Shown: one piece after another, positions 38,161-50,790 of the stretch
Layout: every line of letters begins with the position of its first letter
Position numbering within the stretch: position 1 is the first letter of the stretch
Assembly: GCA_016806645.1 (NCBI GenBank)
Contig: JACSYO010000384.1
Location: forward strand, 949,501 to 1,013,500
Direction of reading: 5' to 3'
DNA: 64,000 nucleotides
DNA from: Ophiodon elongatus
Lineage: Eukaryota > Chordata > Actinopteri > Perciformes > Hexagrammidae
The notes under the pieces: model-generated
The model's input: only the letters and a program-made list of their open reading frames with translations
Databases searched by the model: none
What the model was told of the DNA's origin: nothing
Program-made: the position numbers and the translations under genes

Positions 38161-41100
38161 CGCCCCCCAGCCCTCGGAGTTTGGAGTCGATTTGACATAA
38201 AGAGCACTTTCATCTCGGTTATTTCTGTAACTGCTGATATTTCATAGAATGTAGAAATTCTGTTTTAATGCCAATTGCAGCACAAAGTAAACAATGGATA
38301 ACATCAACCATTTTCTTTTAAAGACAAAGCTAAACAACACCCTCTTCAACATTTCAATTTTTTCACAATAGAAATTGTTACATTATATAGTTATTAAATG
38401 GATTCAAATAAAGAAAAATCCTATTTCAAATCAAGTTTTTGATTATGTTTTCCATCATATAACCTATAATGTAGCTCCAATATATTAAATGAATTATTTC
38501 CCTATGTATCATTGATGCTTATCCATGTGCAATAGATAGTACAGCAGATGTTGGTGATGTCTGTATTGGAAGAACCTCGACTATATTTGCCAAGTCACCT
38601 GTGGAGCAGAGAAATGTCCAGCAGCTGCTGTAAATCAGGCCGCACAGATATGAAGCAGCAGCAGTGGTGATCGTCAGGGGTGCCATACTGCAGCTTATTG
38701 GATTTCTCACTGACATGCTTACATGTTTTATGAGTGTGTATGTGTGCGTCTCGATATCTTCCGCGTGAGGGTTGGGCCCATTTAAGCTGTTAGAGCATCA
38801 TATTTAAAAGCATGGGAACATTGGGTCTGCATTCGTAGAGGCTTGTGAAATAATTGGTGGTAGGAGGGACGTCTTTAGGCGAGAGGGTTGGCTGTAAATA
38901 AGGAACCCGCGGCTTCACACGGTCACTTCATTGACAGTTTAAGAACTAAATAAATATATGAATAAACGGAGAATCCCTCGGGAGGGGAGTGTTAGGAAAA
39001 AAGGAAAAACTTCATTGCATTGCTTAAAATAATAAACTGGCCTTTCGTAATGCATGAACACACCACAATCCATCACGGGCAGAATAGCTGCTGTTAAAAT
39101 GGCAATACTCCTAAATACACATGACCTTTTCCCAATGATCCAGACTCATCCCTAATCAGCAATTAATTTGGCGAGTATAACGGTGGCCAAAAGTACACAA
39201 ATAAGACCCAAGTTACAGTAAACGAGAATCCCTTTTCATAGAAAAAATTGATAAAATGGTCAGTCTCCCCAAAAATGTCTGCTTTCATAACGGGACTAAA
39301 TGAAAAGGACACAAACATGAAAAATATCTACAAATAACAAGCTGTACGCATACGAAATTATTGCACATCTTGGCACATAGAGTGATGTTAATTCATGGTC
39401 ATTTTCCAGACAACGTTTGAAAAACACAGATTTCATGCTTTAGCTGAACGTAATATGATTGTTCCTCAGCTGAGATACTAATTTGTGTGAAGGCTCCGTG
39501 TGAGTGTCTCTAAGCGGACACCAGCTTCATGGCTCAGTACATAATAGTCTGTTTTTCACACTTTGTCAATATTTGGCAGCCATCTGTCTATCAAATTCCC
39601 CTCTGCTGAAATGTGGTTTCCTTAAAAACAAAATCTGTTACTTCGACTGCATGTTAATTGAAGAACTCCTCAACTCCATCAACAGTGGTCATCTATCCAG
39701 AAGAGGGAGAGTTCCTTAAAGCGGATATAATGGATGACCATGTGAAACATATGCAGAAGAGGTCACTCGCAGTGATGAAACTACAGAGAATTATCACCTG
39801 AATGTACAGCTCCCCTCTGCTTTACAGAGCTTCACACTAAGTTTCAGGTCATTGTCTGTTCGGGCCACTACTGTTCTGGTTCACGCTTTTATTTGATCTT
39901 TTATTTTGGTTTTCTGGTTCATGGACGCAGCAGGCAGCTGTTTTCAGTGAGAAATAGAGCTGATAGGATAGGATTCATCCAGAAACTCCAAATTGAATAG
40001 AACGTCAAATCCTTGTCGGCAGTAGGAGAGCGAGTTAGCTTTAGCGGTTAGCACAGTCCTGCTTGGCTACATAACAAAGGCTAACGGCGAACGTTAACGG
40101 AGGTTGCATTAAGTTACATTAAGATGTGTTCAAGCTCTGTCTGGTAAAAAGAGTGTTGTGCAATAGTAAATAATGACGTTATCATAGTGTATCAAATAGT
40201 GTCGCAAATGTAATCGTGTAAATAAATACAGTGGTTCTCACAGCAATATAATATAAAATAGAGAGGGAATTATGACCTGTTTAATTTCCTAACAATAGTT
40301 TAAAGTAGCTTATAGCACACGCATTGTTTAAAATTGTAATATTTTCTTTTTTTCAAGGTATATATTTATATAAAAAAAAAATAGAATCATGTACATTTTT
40401 ATGAAATTGTAAATTTTTTTCTAATTGGTTTAGGCTTTTTTTGCTGTCTTATTTTGGGCTTGTTTCAGTCATCTGTGAATCACTTTGAACTGAACTAACC
40501 TGAACGAAAGGTGCTTAACAAATAAAGTTTGATTTATTAAAACTGTCGGATTTACTTCCTCCGGGAAGCGACAGTGGGACTGACCTCGTCCTTTTTATGT
40601 GCTGATCGCCCAAATGAAATACGCAGCTGTGGAACGGACACTACACAAGAAGTGGTGCTGATATTGTTATTGATTTTCTTTCACATTTACAAGAACGTGA
40701 TATGCAAGTTTATATGCCGACAGATAATGCAGGGCATTACTGGGGCGGCTATAAGCCGGTCGTTGGCAGGAACGGCGTCCTGTACATCGGACCACTTTAT
40801 AGTTTTTTTGTCTGCTCCACTGTGCACACTGTGAACCTTTATTTTTATATATTATAGTTATATATATATTTCTTATTCCTGGACGGTTTGGTTGCGTGTT
40901 TATTTCCGACCCCATTTCTGCCAGACATTGTTGTCGCTGTCCTTGTTGTGATGTGATGAATCATCTGCTTGACCAATCTGGATCAACAGCGCTTCTGGCA
41001 AGCCCTGAAAGTACCAGGAGCTTGAGTTTTAGGATTTAGTATCGCCCACTGAGCAGTGCTGGAATTTAGTCCCCTAGTCGGAAATAAAGGCAGAACCTAT

Positions 41101-42450
41101 GACTACAAGCCTTTTTCACAGCACATTTTTTTGGACTTGTAATATTTGTAAAAGCAAAGGTGTTACTAACAACATTAACAGTGACTCCGTTCTGTTTAAG
41201 GGTCCCAGCAAGTCATGGCAGTGTGACAGCGATCCGGCACGCACAAACCCACAGCCGGGCAACTGAAGCGGCTAAATTAAATTTTGCCGTCATTCATTTT
41301 TATTATTTAGACCTGTGTGCTTTTTGTACTGTGACATGTTACAAAAAGGCCTATGGCTACACACTATGATATGGGGCTATAGGTTCATTTAGCGCTTATG
41401 CTCAAATGTCACAGTCTCACTTTCACCATCACTTCTTCCTCTACGAGAGCAAAAATCTTAGCAGGAAGCGCGGCCAGCTTGATTGGCTGTTATCCATCAT
41501 CTCCCAATACCCCCGCCCCCTGGTTAGCTCATGTTTTATGGATGCTAAGTGGTAGAGGATTTACGAGGAGTTTAGTTCACTCATCCCTCGGTGGTTGCAC
41601 TTAAAATATTGCATAGTTTGGAGTGTTTTGTGCCGCTTGATGGTCTCTCTGTGGATCCATGCAACATTATTAGCTGTTATACTTGTTTGTGTTTTCTACT
41701 TAAAAATCTAATGTGTATTTCACCTTGCTCTTTCCATAAAAGTATTGCTGGTATATTAGAGGCCAATTGGCTCATGGCAGTGCTGGTGGCTGCTGTATGG
41801 CTGACTTACGGTCATAGCTGTATTTGACCTATCTGTCATGTGCTTTTCCCACAGGGGCAACAGCATAGGACGCATTCCACTGGCAGCATGCACTTAATGT
41901 AATTGTGTAGCTCCAGTTGACTTTCTGATTGTGTGATTTTATGCATGTCACCGACATAAACCAACATTTTGCCAATATCTCTGGCCGATAGCTTCTGATA
42001 TGATGGATATGATGCAGTTTGTTTGATTGCATTTGTTTACTGCATGGTTTGTAATGAGGCTTTCTGAATAGATTCCACACAGACAGACATAAATATGTTC
42101 TGCTGTTTGTTTTGTTGCCGTTATTTTTCTTCAGGTTTGTGTTTTTTTGTGACTCCCTGGGTTTTAACCAGCTTCCTCCTTGTATCCATGTGCACAAACA
42201 CGCAAGGCTACCTCTAATTCTCTTAGCATTCAACCTCAGGCTGCCTGTTTTGTGGAAGGGAAAATGGGTGGAGGGAAATGGAGGGGGTGCAAGAGGAGGA
42301 GGATGAGGAGTGTTTAAATGATGTGCAGAGCAGAGCTTCATCTTCCCTCTCGCCCTGCACCACCACTCTTTAACCCAGGGCACGGTGGGAGACAGAGTCA
42401 AGGAGACAGAATACGGCACTGCACGGTGCGTGTGTGTCTGTGTGTGTGTC

Positions 42451-42547
42451 CATGAGTACATGTATGTACACGTGTGTGTGTGTCCATGAGTACATGTATG
42501 TACACGTGTGTGTGTGTCCATGAGTACATGTATGTACACGTGTGTGT

Positions 42548-42579
<32 letters not shown>

Positions 42580-42598
42580 TCATGAGTACATGTATGTA

Positions 42599-42606
<8 letters not shown>
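42451..42606. repeat. 34-bp minisatellite (CATGAGTACATGTATGTACA)
   Basis: CATGAGTACATGTATGTACA starts at 42451, 42485, 42519 and 42581, giving periods of 34, 34 and 62 bp. Copies are joined by (TG)n spacers of variable length. The unit core TACATGTATGTA is itself nearly palindromic. Confidence 0.9.

Positions 42607-42645
<39 letters not shown>
42605..42645. repeat. (GT)n microsatellite
   Basis: Pure GT tract closing the TG-rich minisatellite block. Confidence 0.93.
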
Positions 42646-42727
42646 ATTTGCGTGTGCGTGTTGAGACGTGGTCGGTCAGTGGCACTCATGCATGTTGGGA
42701 AATGTGCTGCAATGTTGTTCAGTGGAT

Positions 42728-42923
<196 letters not shown>

Positions 42924-43977
42924 TTTTGTGTGTTTGATGCCAAAGGAAAACTCATGCGTACATGCATGCAACATGCACTTGAATGCACACAAGTACATGG
43001 CACAAAGGCCTTATTCAATCTGACACACACAGGAAATGAAGGAGGCAGCAGTGTGTTGTTAGTTGTCACGGGGACCCAGACGCAGCGTACTTAGTTATTT
43101 TCAGATACTCTTCGTGTCTGCTTTGCTGCTCTCTGTATACCTGCTGCTGTAACACAATACTGATTCAGTCTACAGCCAGTTAATGACAGCAGCTCCAGTT
43201 TGTGTTCTGTTTCAGTCTCTGCAAATGAGGTTATGTTTTCTGTCCCGCTGGTTTGTTTGTTTATTTGTTTGTAGTACGTAGGATATTTGGGCGAAAGTCA
43301 TGCAATGGACAAAAAAAAACAAGATCACATTTTGTTGCAGACCCTTGATTCCTTGAATAGAATTTCTCACCATTGCATTATTGGTAATTGTTGGTGTTTT
43401 ATGATTATCTACTTGTATTTTGATGTACAGTAGCTACAGATTTTCTATTATTAAAATGACTGGTTTTGTTTGATTATTCAGGCTTGCCTCTGTTGGGGTT
43501 GGTGGTGGTTTCGAAGGTGGATCATGATGGTGTTGGTCATATCAGCCATAACATGGACACAGGCAGAAAAATGCAAACATAATGGAAATGTCACATGGTG
43601 TTTAACGGGTTTAGCATTGGTGTAGTTGTGCGTGTGTTGATGCACAAAATTATGAACAGAGCATTATAAATTAATGTAAAAAAGTATTTATAATATATTT
43701 GTATGGGTTAATATGTTTACCCTATAAAAATAGTGGATATTCTTTGTTTTAACAGAAAGCATTGCGACCTTTCCATTTTACAATCTGTATGTGTTGCAGA
43801 TCGGCTTTACTTCTCATTCTACTCCGTCCTGGTTCTTCTACCAATCATGCAAGAAGGACGCTGTGAAAACCTTGTTTCTCTACAACAAAGACACTTCTGT
43901 GAAATGTTGTCCTCGTCTACTGTACAATATAATTGTAATGGTACACTTTTTGGTGTCACTATAATTTGTTATTACAA

Positions 43978-44135
43978 AAGCTGAGGCTGATGACGATGTC
44001 ATTTGTGTTTGCAGGTATTTGGTCGTGGTCAATTAATTACGGAATCATGGACGTCTATGAATGTGTGCGCCAAATTTCAAAGCAACCCATCCAAAATGTG
44101 TTGATATTTCGACAAAAGCATGGCAAACAAAATTT
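43978..44135 (+). repeat. partial family A copy, + orientation
   Basis: CTGAGGCTGATGACGATGTC, TTGCAGGTATTTGGTCGTGG and CGCCAAATTTCAAAGCAACC, then ATCCAAAATGTGTTGATAT, follow the family order with a deletion of the middle part. Confidence 0.5.
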
Positions 44136-46734
44136 GGTATGTTGTTATAAGAGTCATGTACAGTCATTCATTGAGTGGTAACAATGGCACACCACTAGTT
44201 TTAATGGTGAGGAAAAGGTGTAATTGCCATAATTTAAGTTTTATCGTTGTGGGTCAGCTACATTGATAATGATTCAGTTGTCCAGCTGACACAATGGGAA
44301 CCTGTTCAACTAAATCATTTATCCTTAAATATAGGAAATGTGAGCTTCATTGAAGCTGCTATATTGTGTCTGACTGTCAATAGAGGTGTTGAATTGAGAG
44401 AGTAAATTGAGCGATTGCTTGCTGCTGTGTTCAAAATGGCTGCCTGCCCAGCGTGAGCGCTGTGTACGGTCGGTAAAGTACTGATGGTTTCTCTTTTCAT
44501 CTGGTCTGTTCAGACAAGAAGTCTGTATTGATTTTTACTGTGTCGAAATTATTACGGACACAAAGGGTCTTCATCCTTGTTCTTTCAATTCTTTTTCATA
44601 AAAGACCTCCACTCATGTTGCTTGCCTCTTTTGTGAGTTGATGAAGATATCATGAGCTGATGATGATAGGAAATACCACCATAAATGGCTTTTTTGCTAA
44701 ACTTCCAGTCACCAGATCTCACCTAAGAAGTTTCCTACAAATATATTTTTGTCGGAAATTATTCTTTTGTGAAAATCTCAAACATTCCATCCTTTGAAAC
44801 ATTGACATTTTAAGAAACTATTGTAAGTATTAGGACTTTAAACAGTTGGTGTCAACTTTATTTAATTTCAGTTCAATATCATGCTTACAGTATAGCTGAT
44901 TATGAAGCAGCTTAACCATCATACATAAAGAGCAAAATAAAATGTGTGAAACATATTCATACCGTGGTATGGATGATGAGTCATGCAGTAATGTTATAAA
45001 GATGGTACACACTTTTTTAGTTCAGCTTGAAACAAAAAGACTGGTATCATCAAAATTTATGAAAAGAAAAAAAGTATTGTCTATGTATTGTCTTATTCCT
45101 CTGTTTTAGACCACAATTCAAAGGGTTCAAAGTTTTTAGTTAACCCAATAAATTTGTCCTATTTTTTATTTTGGGAAGAAGTAGCTCATCAGGAATTAAT
45201 TAGGATCCTCGATTCTTTTTACAGAATAAATCACTGGTTGATTTTTAAGAATTCTTATTCTATTCTTGCTATTTTCAAAACCATCGACTACATTTATTGA
45301 CAGTTGTGTTGGTCAATAATGTGTCATAAGTCATTCCAAATTTGATCTTGTGAATTTTTATTATTGCAAAAGAAATAAAATGGGTAAATAAACTGTGGAT
45401 ATTGTTTTGGTGATGTATGCCTAACAAGCAATTAATTTAGCACATCGAGATTTGAAAGGCTGATAGATCTTGAGGAGTTACTGTAGGGGGAAATCGAGGA
45501 AGCCATAAATAATGCAGGCTAAATATACCCTTATTCATCAGTCACCATTCCACTTCTCCCCTGAAATGCAATTGATCAAAACGGGTTTGGATATTTCACT
45601 GGCAAATGATTTGAGCTCCAAACACATTGCCATAACTCAAAATTCAACGGATTGACTCCCCGGCAGAGAGCAATGGATGTTTTTGCTCGAAAACAAGTGA
45701 TAAATAATGGAGGTTTGTTCTGTGCAGCTGAGATCAATATATTGACGGGGCAGAGGTCGGGGGCAGCCATCATCAAACTGCCCTCTGCTGTGGGCGGGTC
45801 CTGACACCTGGGGGACCGAGGGGAAAAATGTGTCACTGGCACCAGACTTTATCTAACCGTCCACAGATTTTCACGGAGCACTGATGACAAAGCAGTTTAG
45901 CCAAAGTCCTGCTCGTCAACAGGAACCGACTGGGAAAGCTTGCCTCACCTTAACATATAGCCGGGCAAGGTTTGGCTCAGCACGATGGTTTAAGGTTCAG
46001 ATGATCCCGACAGCAGATGCACTTCGGCCAAATTAACTCGCATGAGGTTTATTTTTTGCTTGAAGAGTTGGTTTCAGACGAGTGTTATGTAAAATGACAG
46101 GAGAGCTTCTGTTGCATTGCTCTGTTAGTGTGTCACACGCAGAATGTCTGGCCCATTGATCAGAGTGAGCCGCAGTGAGTGTGTGTGTGCTCTGACCTGT
46201 TTGTGCAGTGGAGTGTGAGGCCAGCGGATGCAGTTTCAGGGTCAGTGCTGGTGTGGGACTAAATGGACCAGTCCAGGAGGCCGGCCTGTCACTAGCGGCC
46301 TCCCCCTCACTGTCAGTACTACTGCTGTCACATCCCTACCAGGTCATACAGAGCAAACTCTTTGATACGGCTTGACTCTTCGCTACTATTGGCTGCTGCT
46401 GTGACTTTGCGCTGGACTTTCCTCCTCTGGACTTTCTGTGAAGACGTGTGTCTTAAAACACGTGGCCCATCTGTGGGGAAACGGAACGAACAATTTTACC
46501 ACAAAGCAAAAAATTATTCAATTTCAGAAAAATGTCAGTGATTTGTTGAGTCCCCGAGGCTACAAATATCACTAAAATCTAAAAAGTTGAATAAGTTAGA
46601 CAGTGAGTTAAGTATTCTAAAAACCTTTAAATATTCCTCTCATTAAAACTGGTCAAATGCACACATTTAGTTATATATTTGATATTTTTTCCCATTTTTC
46701 TCAAATTTCCCCATTTATTTGTTTCATATATATG

Positions 46735-47115
46735 CTGCATTCAATTTACCTTGGAAATAGGAAGTCAGAGATGGGAATGATGTCACACCAGAGTTGACTG
46801 CGTTCAAGTACATCAAGTTGAAAAATGTAATGGGGTTTGCTCCAGACAGGTTAGCCACACCAGTTGATCACTACACATTGTTTTGCGCATATAAAAACTA
46901 TAGCAACATGTCCACAGATAGAAGTTGGACAGCACTGTGTGTACGACTGATTTAATGAGACACAATGCATAATGAATAAATAATAAACAGCATATTACTA
47001 CAGCTTTGTTATTGTGACTGCGTGGAGCAGCCATCTTGGATTTTGAGGTTGGGTTTGGTGAGGTTCTGCATTTGAAGTTGGAATATCCACGTTCCTAGTC
47101 GGACATTTCAACATT
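46735..47115. mobile_element. possible MITE-like segment
   Basis: It starts TGCATTCAATTTACCTTGGA, AATAGGAAGTC and ends GAATATCCACGTTCCTAGTC, GGACATTTC. Start and end resemble the inverted termini of fish repeats with a GCATTCAAGT..GGAA pattern. The inverted match between the two ends is weak by eye, so the call is tentative. No coding capacity is seen. Confidence 0.3.
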
Positions 47116-48082
47116 ATGCCGTCTAAATGGATAATAACAAGCATATAGTGACTCAAATTTATCAGAAAATCTAATTTGAAATATTTTGAGGGAAAATATT
47201 TTTTTGCTTTTACATCACACTTTCATCACACATATTTGTCCTCTATAATTTCCCCTTGAAACTGCTATTTTCATTTTACGCTACATTCTTAATAAAATAT
47301 TAAAATACTTTTCATTAATCAAGTATTTAATTCACAAAGGAGTAAACAAAAGTATGCGTTACCTTGCGGTTATTTCATACAGACTTGTTTATTGAGCTAC
47401 CAGAAAACATGTTATATCGTGATATATATTGTTATCGATTATCACCTGGCCCTATTCAAACACACTCTTAGGAATACAACTGACGTACAGTGCAGCCTGA
47501 CTCTCTTTTGTCTTCACTCAGAAATGTTCATGCAACATTAAATGAGAAGAAACTGTGCAGATTTCTGCTTTTGGGTAAAAAGAGCCCACGCAGTAAGAAC
47601 AGTGAGTGACTGGAAATCCAGAAGTGATCCTTGTGTTTGTCATCAAGAAAAAATACTGAAGTAATTCACTGGTGAACAGGCACAGGGCAAGCTGTTAGCT
47701 GTTCATGGTTTCGACGGATTCATCTTTCATTGCTGAGGCAATCTATTTTAATGAAATGGATAACGCTCATCATCTGCCAATTGGCATGTACTGTAGCTGA
47801 GTCCGGTACTGTCCACTCTGCCAGAGCTTCTCTGGGCAGAATGGTCTCATTGGCAGCTCCTGCGTGTTTGGAAATGTGACATTGAAGGACCTTTCTTCTG
47901 CTCAGAATTGGACCGAATGTTTATTGTGAAAAACTTCATATGGGATATTGTTGCATCAGAGGTGCCACGTCTGAAAGGTGGCCAATCCGACAGCTGCTTC
48001 AGGATTTCTAACCTACTAACGCTGATGTTTTTCATGATGCTTTTAAAACGTTGTGTGGCAAGAAGATGTTTCTCTTTAACTG

Positions 48083-48480
48083 TGGTGGAAACTAAATAAG
48101 TCAATTTGCTCAAGTACTTTGCTTAAATACAATTTTTAGGTACTTGTACTATGTATTTTCTGCTGTAATATTGAAATATCGTACTTTTTACTCCACTGCA
48201 TTTGTTTAATAACTTAAGTTACAAACTATAATCAACATAAGTTAAAATAAGAAAAAGCTATGATCCTGGAGGGAAGTTCTCATTTAAATTAAGATCCACC
48301 TTTAAAAGTGCAAGATTATCGTAATGGACCCATACATTCATCATTTCTTTTGTTGCTTTAAGTATGTTTTGATGCTAATACTTTTGTATTCTTACTACCC
48401 TTTGAATGCTTGATTTCTACTTGTAACAAAGTATCCACTGCATTTTTGCTACATTTACTTAAAGTTACAACAAGGATTTT
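48083..48480 (+). repeat. dispersed teleost repeat, family C, + orientation
   Basis: It runs GGTGGAAACTAAATAAGTCA, TTGCTCAAGTACTTTGCTTA, GTACTTTTTACTCCACTGCA, TTTGATGCTAATACTTTTGT and TTACTTAAAGT. This is one of the commonest interspersed sequences in fish genomes. The start (GGTGGAAACTAA) corresponds to the usual end of the repeat. It is non-coding and internally deleted relative to longer members as I remember them. Confidence 0.65.
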
Positions 48481-48954
48481 TTATATTTTGTATTGATTTG
48501 ACGGGCCTTGCAGACAAAGGCAGTTGTGTTTCCATTAGCGCTACCGCTTTGTGTCGTAAAGATCTGCAGCCACCTTTAGTGTCGGTGTTGGATACCAGGA
48601 AGCGAGCGGTGAGCTCTCCACCTCTAGTGAAGCTGGATCTGGGTCTGCGGCAGGCTGGTTGCTGCCAGAGTCTGAGCTGAAGGAGTTACCGTAAATCGTT
48701 TCGTCTGATGTCCCAGGGAATCAGACCCGGTGACATGCAAAAGAAAATAGCCAATCTTCTCGCTGGTGGTCTTGATTATTTATGTGGGCCATATAGAGGC
48801 AGACTGTTTCATAACCAGTTAAAAGTGCCTTGTAACTTTAAGGAAGCATAACAAAAATGGGAAATATAACATTCAGAAAAAAAGTCTCCACCTAACCCAT
48901 ACAGGATTTTGCAGGATTTTCTAATAAATTGAGAGCAGCAGAAAAGCTTTTAAG

Positions 48955-49012
48955 ATAAGATAATCCTTTATTAGTCCCACAGCGGGGAAATTTGCAACCT
49001 CGTTATAAATGC
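48955..49012 (-). mobile_element. 3' tail of a LINE-type retroposon, minus orientation
   Basis: AGATAAGATAATCCTTTATT, AGTCCCACAGCGGGGAAATT and TGCA are the reverse complement of the common fish LINE 3' end plus its TTATCT tail. Only the tail is recognisable; the downstream sequence to about 49100 may belong to it. Confidence 0.6.
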
Positions 49013-49927
49013 ACCTGTATCTCAACACACAGGATTTACAACCCAGGTTCACTCAATTAACCAGTAGGCACAACAGCACATTAACAAAATACACCGCTCT
49101 TGAAGTCCTATAGATAAACGGAGGAGATGAAAAGTCACTTAAAATGTATCATGATGATTTTTGTCCTGTGGCATCTTCAAAGTGAATGTTTAGGCTATTC
49201 CTTCAGTCTTTCAGTAGAACTCTTAGAGCTTTGTTATTGATAGGAAGCCCTTTTACTATGCGACAAGAAATGCAAAGTTAATAACAGCAATTCATGCTGA
49301 AGCTCTGGCTTAGGGGCCCCCTCTAGCCCTTGGGCCCCTGGGCCTAGGCCTCGTTAGGCTGGTTCGGTAATCCACCCATGTTTGCAACTGATTTGGTAAA
49401 ACTCCCATTTACCTACATGTGGATTGATTTCTTACTGTCAGTCATATCCTGTTGTTAATCCTCCATCATGTGATGTAAATGTGACCACGAGTGTGTTTGT
49501 GATGAATTTTTATCAATGATAGTTAATCCCATTACGATCGGTTGAATGGTCACATTCATTCATCTGACGGTCTCCTGCAAGAGTGGCAGAGACATTCTTT
49601 ATTAAAAGGCATGGTAGCAGAGGTAGACATACAATATTATTGCTTGTGGTTAAACTGTAGTAATAATACTGTTTTTTGTGTATGATATGTATGTTTTAGT
49701 CTATCGTACGCAGATGCGTTAAACCCTGGTGGAATAAATCAGGCAGTAATTAGAGACAAACACAGCAGGGGGAGACAAAGTTTGAGCCATACGGTCAGGT
49801 TTTGATCTCGGACCGGAAGGTTTCCTTACATGTATATTCATGTATTATTCATTCTGGTATTTCTGCATAATAGCAATGTAGCATCTAGAGAGAGGGTGTT
49901 TGTTTGTTGACATATGAGGAATCAGGG

Positions 49928-49929
<2 letters not shown>

Positions 49930-49999
<70 letters not shown>
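49930..49999. repeat. (TG)n microsatellite
   Basis: Pure TG tract of 35 units; complementary to the (CA)n about 150 bp downstream. Confidence 0.95.
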
Positions 50000-50000
<1 letters not shown>

Positions 50001-50141
50001 TGTATATGTATCTTGATGTCATCTGATCCCTTGAGGGGACATCAGGGAGCTGTGTGGATTTACCAACCTCTGGACTGCTTTCTCGCTTGAGTGGACGCTC
50101 TCTCTACCACGAATCCTGCGGGCCTTCGTCCCTCAATTTAG

Positions 50142-50146
50142 ACACG

Positions 50147-50241
<95 letters not shown>
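50142..50241. repeat. (CA)n microsatellite
   Basis: CA tract of about 47 units after two CACG units. Confidence 0.95.
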
Positions 50242-50245
<4 letters not shown>

Positions 50246-50544
50246 AGAGTAAATGTTAGTCATATGGTCTTCAGGGAGCAGGTGTGTCCATATGTGCAGT
50301 TAAAGTCCAACAGCTGTATTTTTTTTCTCTCTCCAGCAACAAATTCTCTTTTGAGGTAAAAAAAATAAATAATAATAATTAAATGGAGAAATGTATGTTT
50401 CTATTTTATTTTTTTATCCTGACACCCCTTATCTGTGAAATAACCAAACGTACTGACTGTAAGACAACAGCCTTTGAACAACAACCCATAGTTTTTCTTC
50501 CATTGAAGTATTACAAATCCTCTCTAGATGCATTTCAGGGGATC

Positions 50545-50790
50545 CATTAGCAATTAGGAAATATAATATTTGTAACTATGCTTTCATTAGTGTTTATACA
50601 CTAATGAAAGCATAGTTACAAATATTATATTATATTATATATCACCTGAAGATGAGAATTGTTGTTTTTTTCATCAGCTTAGAATGAGCACTTTATATCC
50701 GCGTAGGGAGCGGGTCGTCTTCACGTTACCTGAAGGCCACTGCAGTTCTCCGATACGCTTGTGAAACTGCGGTGATGTGAGTCGCAGAGT
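50545..50790 (+). repeat. dispersed repeat, family E copy 2, with palindrome
   Basis: AAATATAATATTTGTAACTA, CACCTGAAGATGAGAATTG, AGCTTAGAATGAGCACTTTA, GCGTAGGGAGCGGGTCGTCT and CTGAAGGCCACTGCAGTTCT are a well-known fish repeat pattern and share the first part with 16.4 kb. A 34-bp perfect palindrome (50560-50631) interrupts it. Confidence 0.6.
50560..50631. repeat. perfect 34-bp palindrome, 4-nt loop
   Basis: Arm 50560-50593 is exactly complementary to 50598-50631 with loop TTAT; the arm core is GTAACTATGCTTTCATTAGT. AT-rich. The family E copy at 16.4 kb goes straight from GGTGTATAA to CCACCTG, so the second arm here looks like an inserted inverted copy. Confidence 0.95.

Noticed and set aside
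50560..50631. microRNA precursor
   Set aside because: A perfect stem with a 4-nt loop lying inside a dispersed repeat lacks the bulges and the 10-nt or larger loop of usual precursors; an inverted insertion explains it better.
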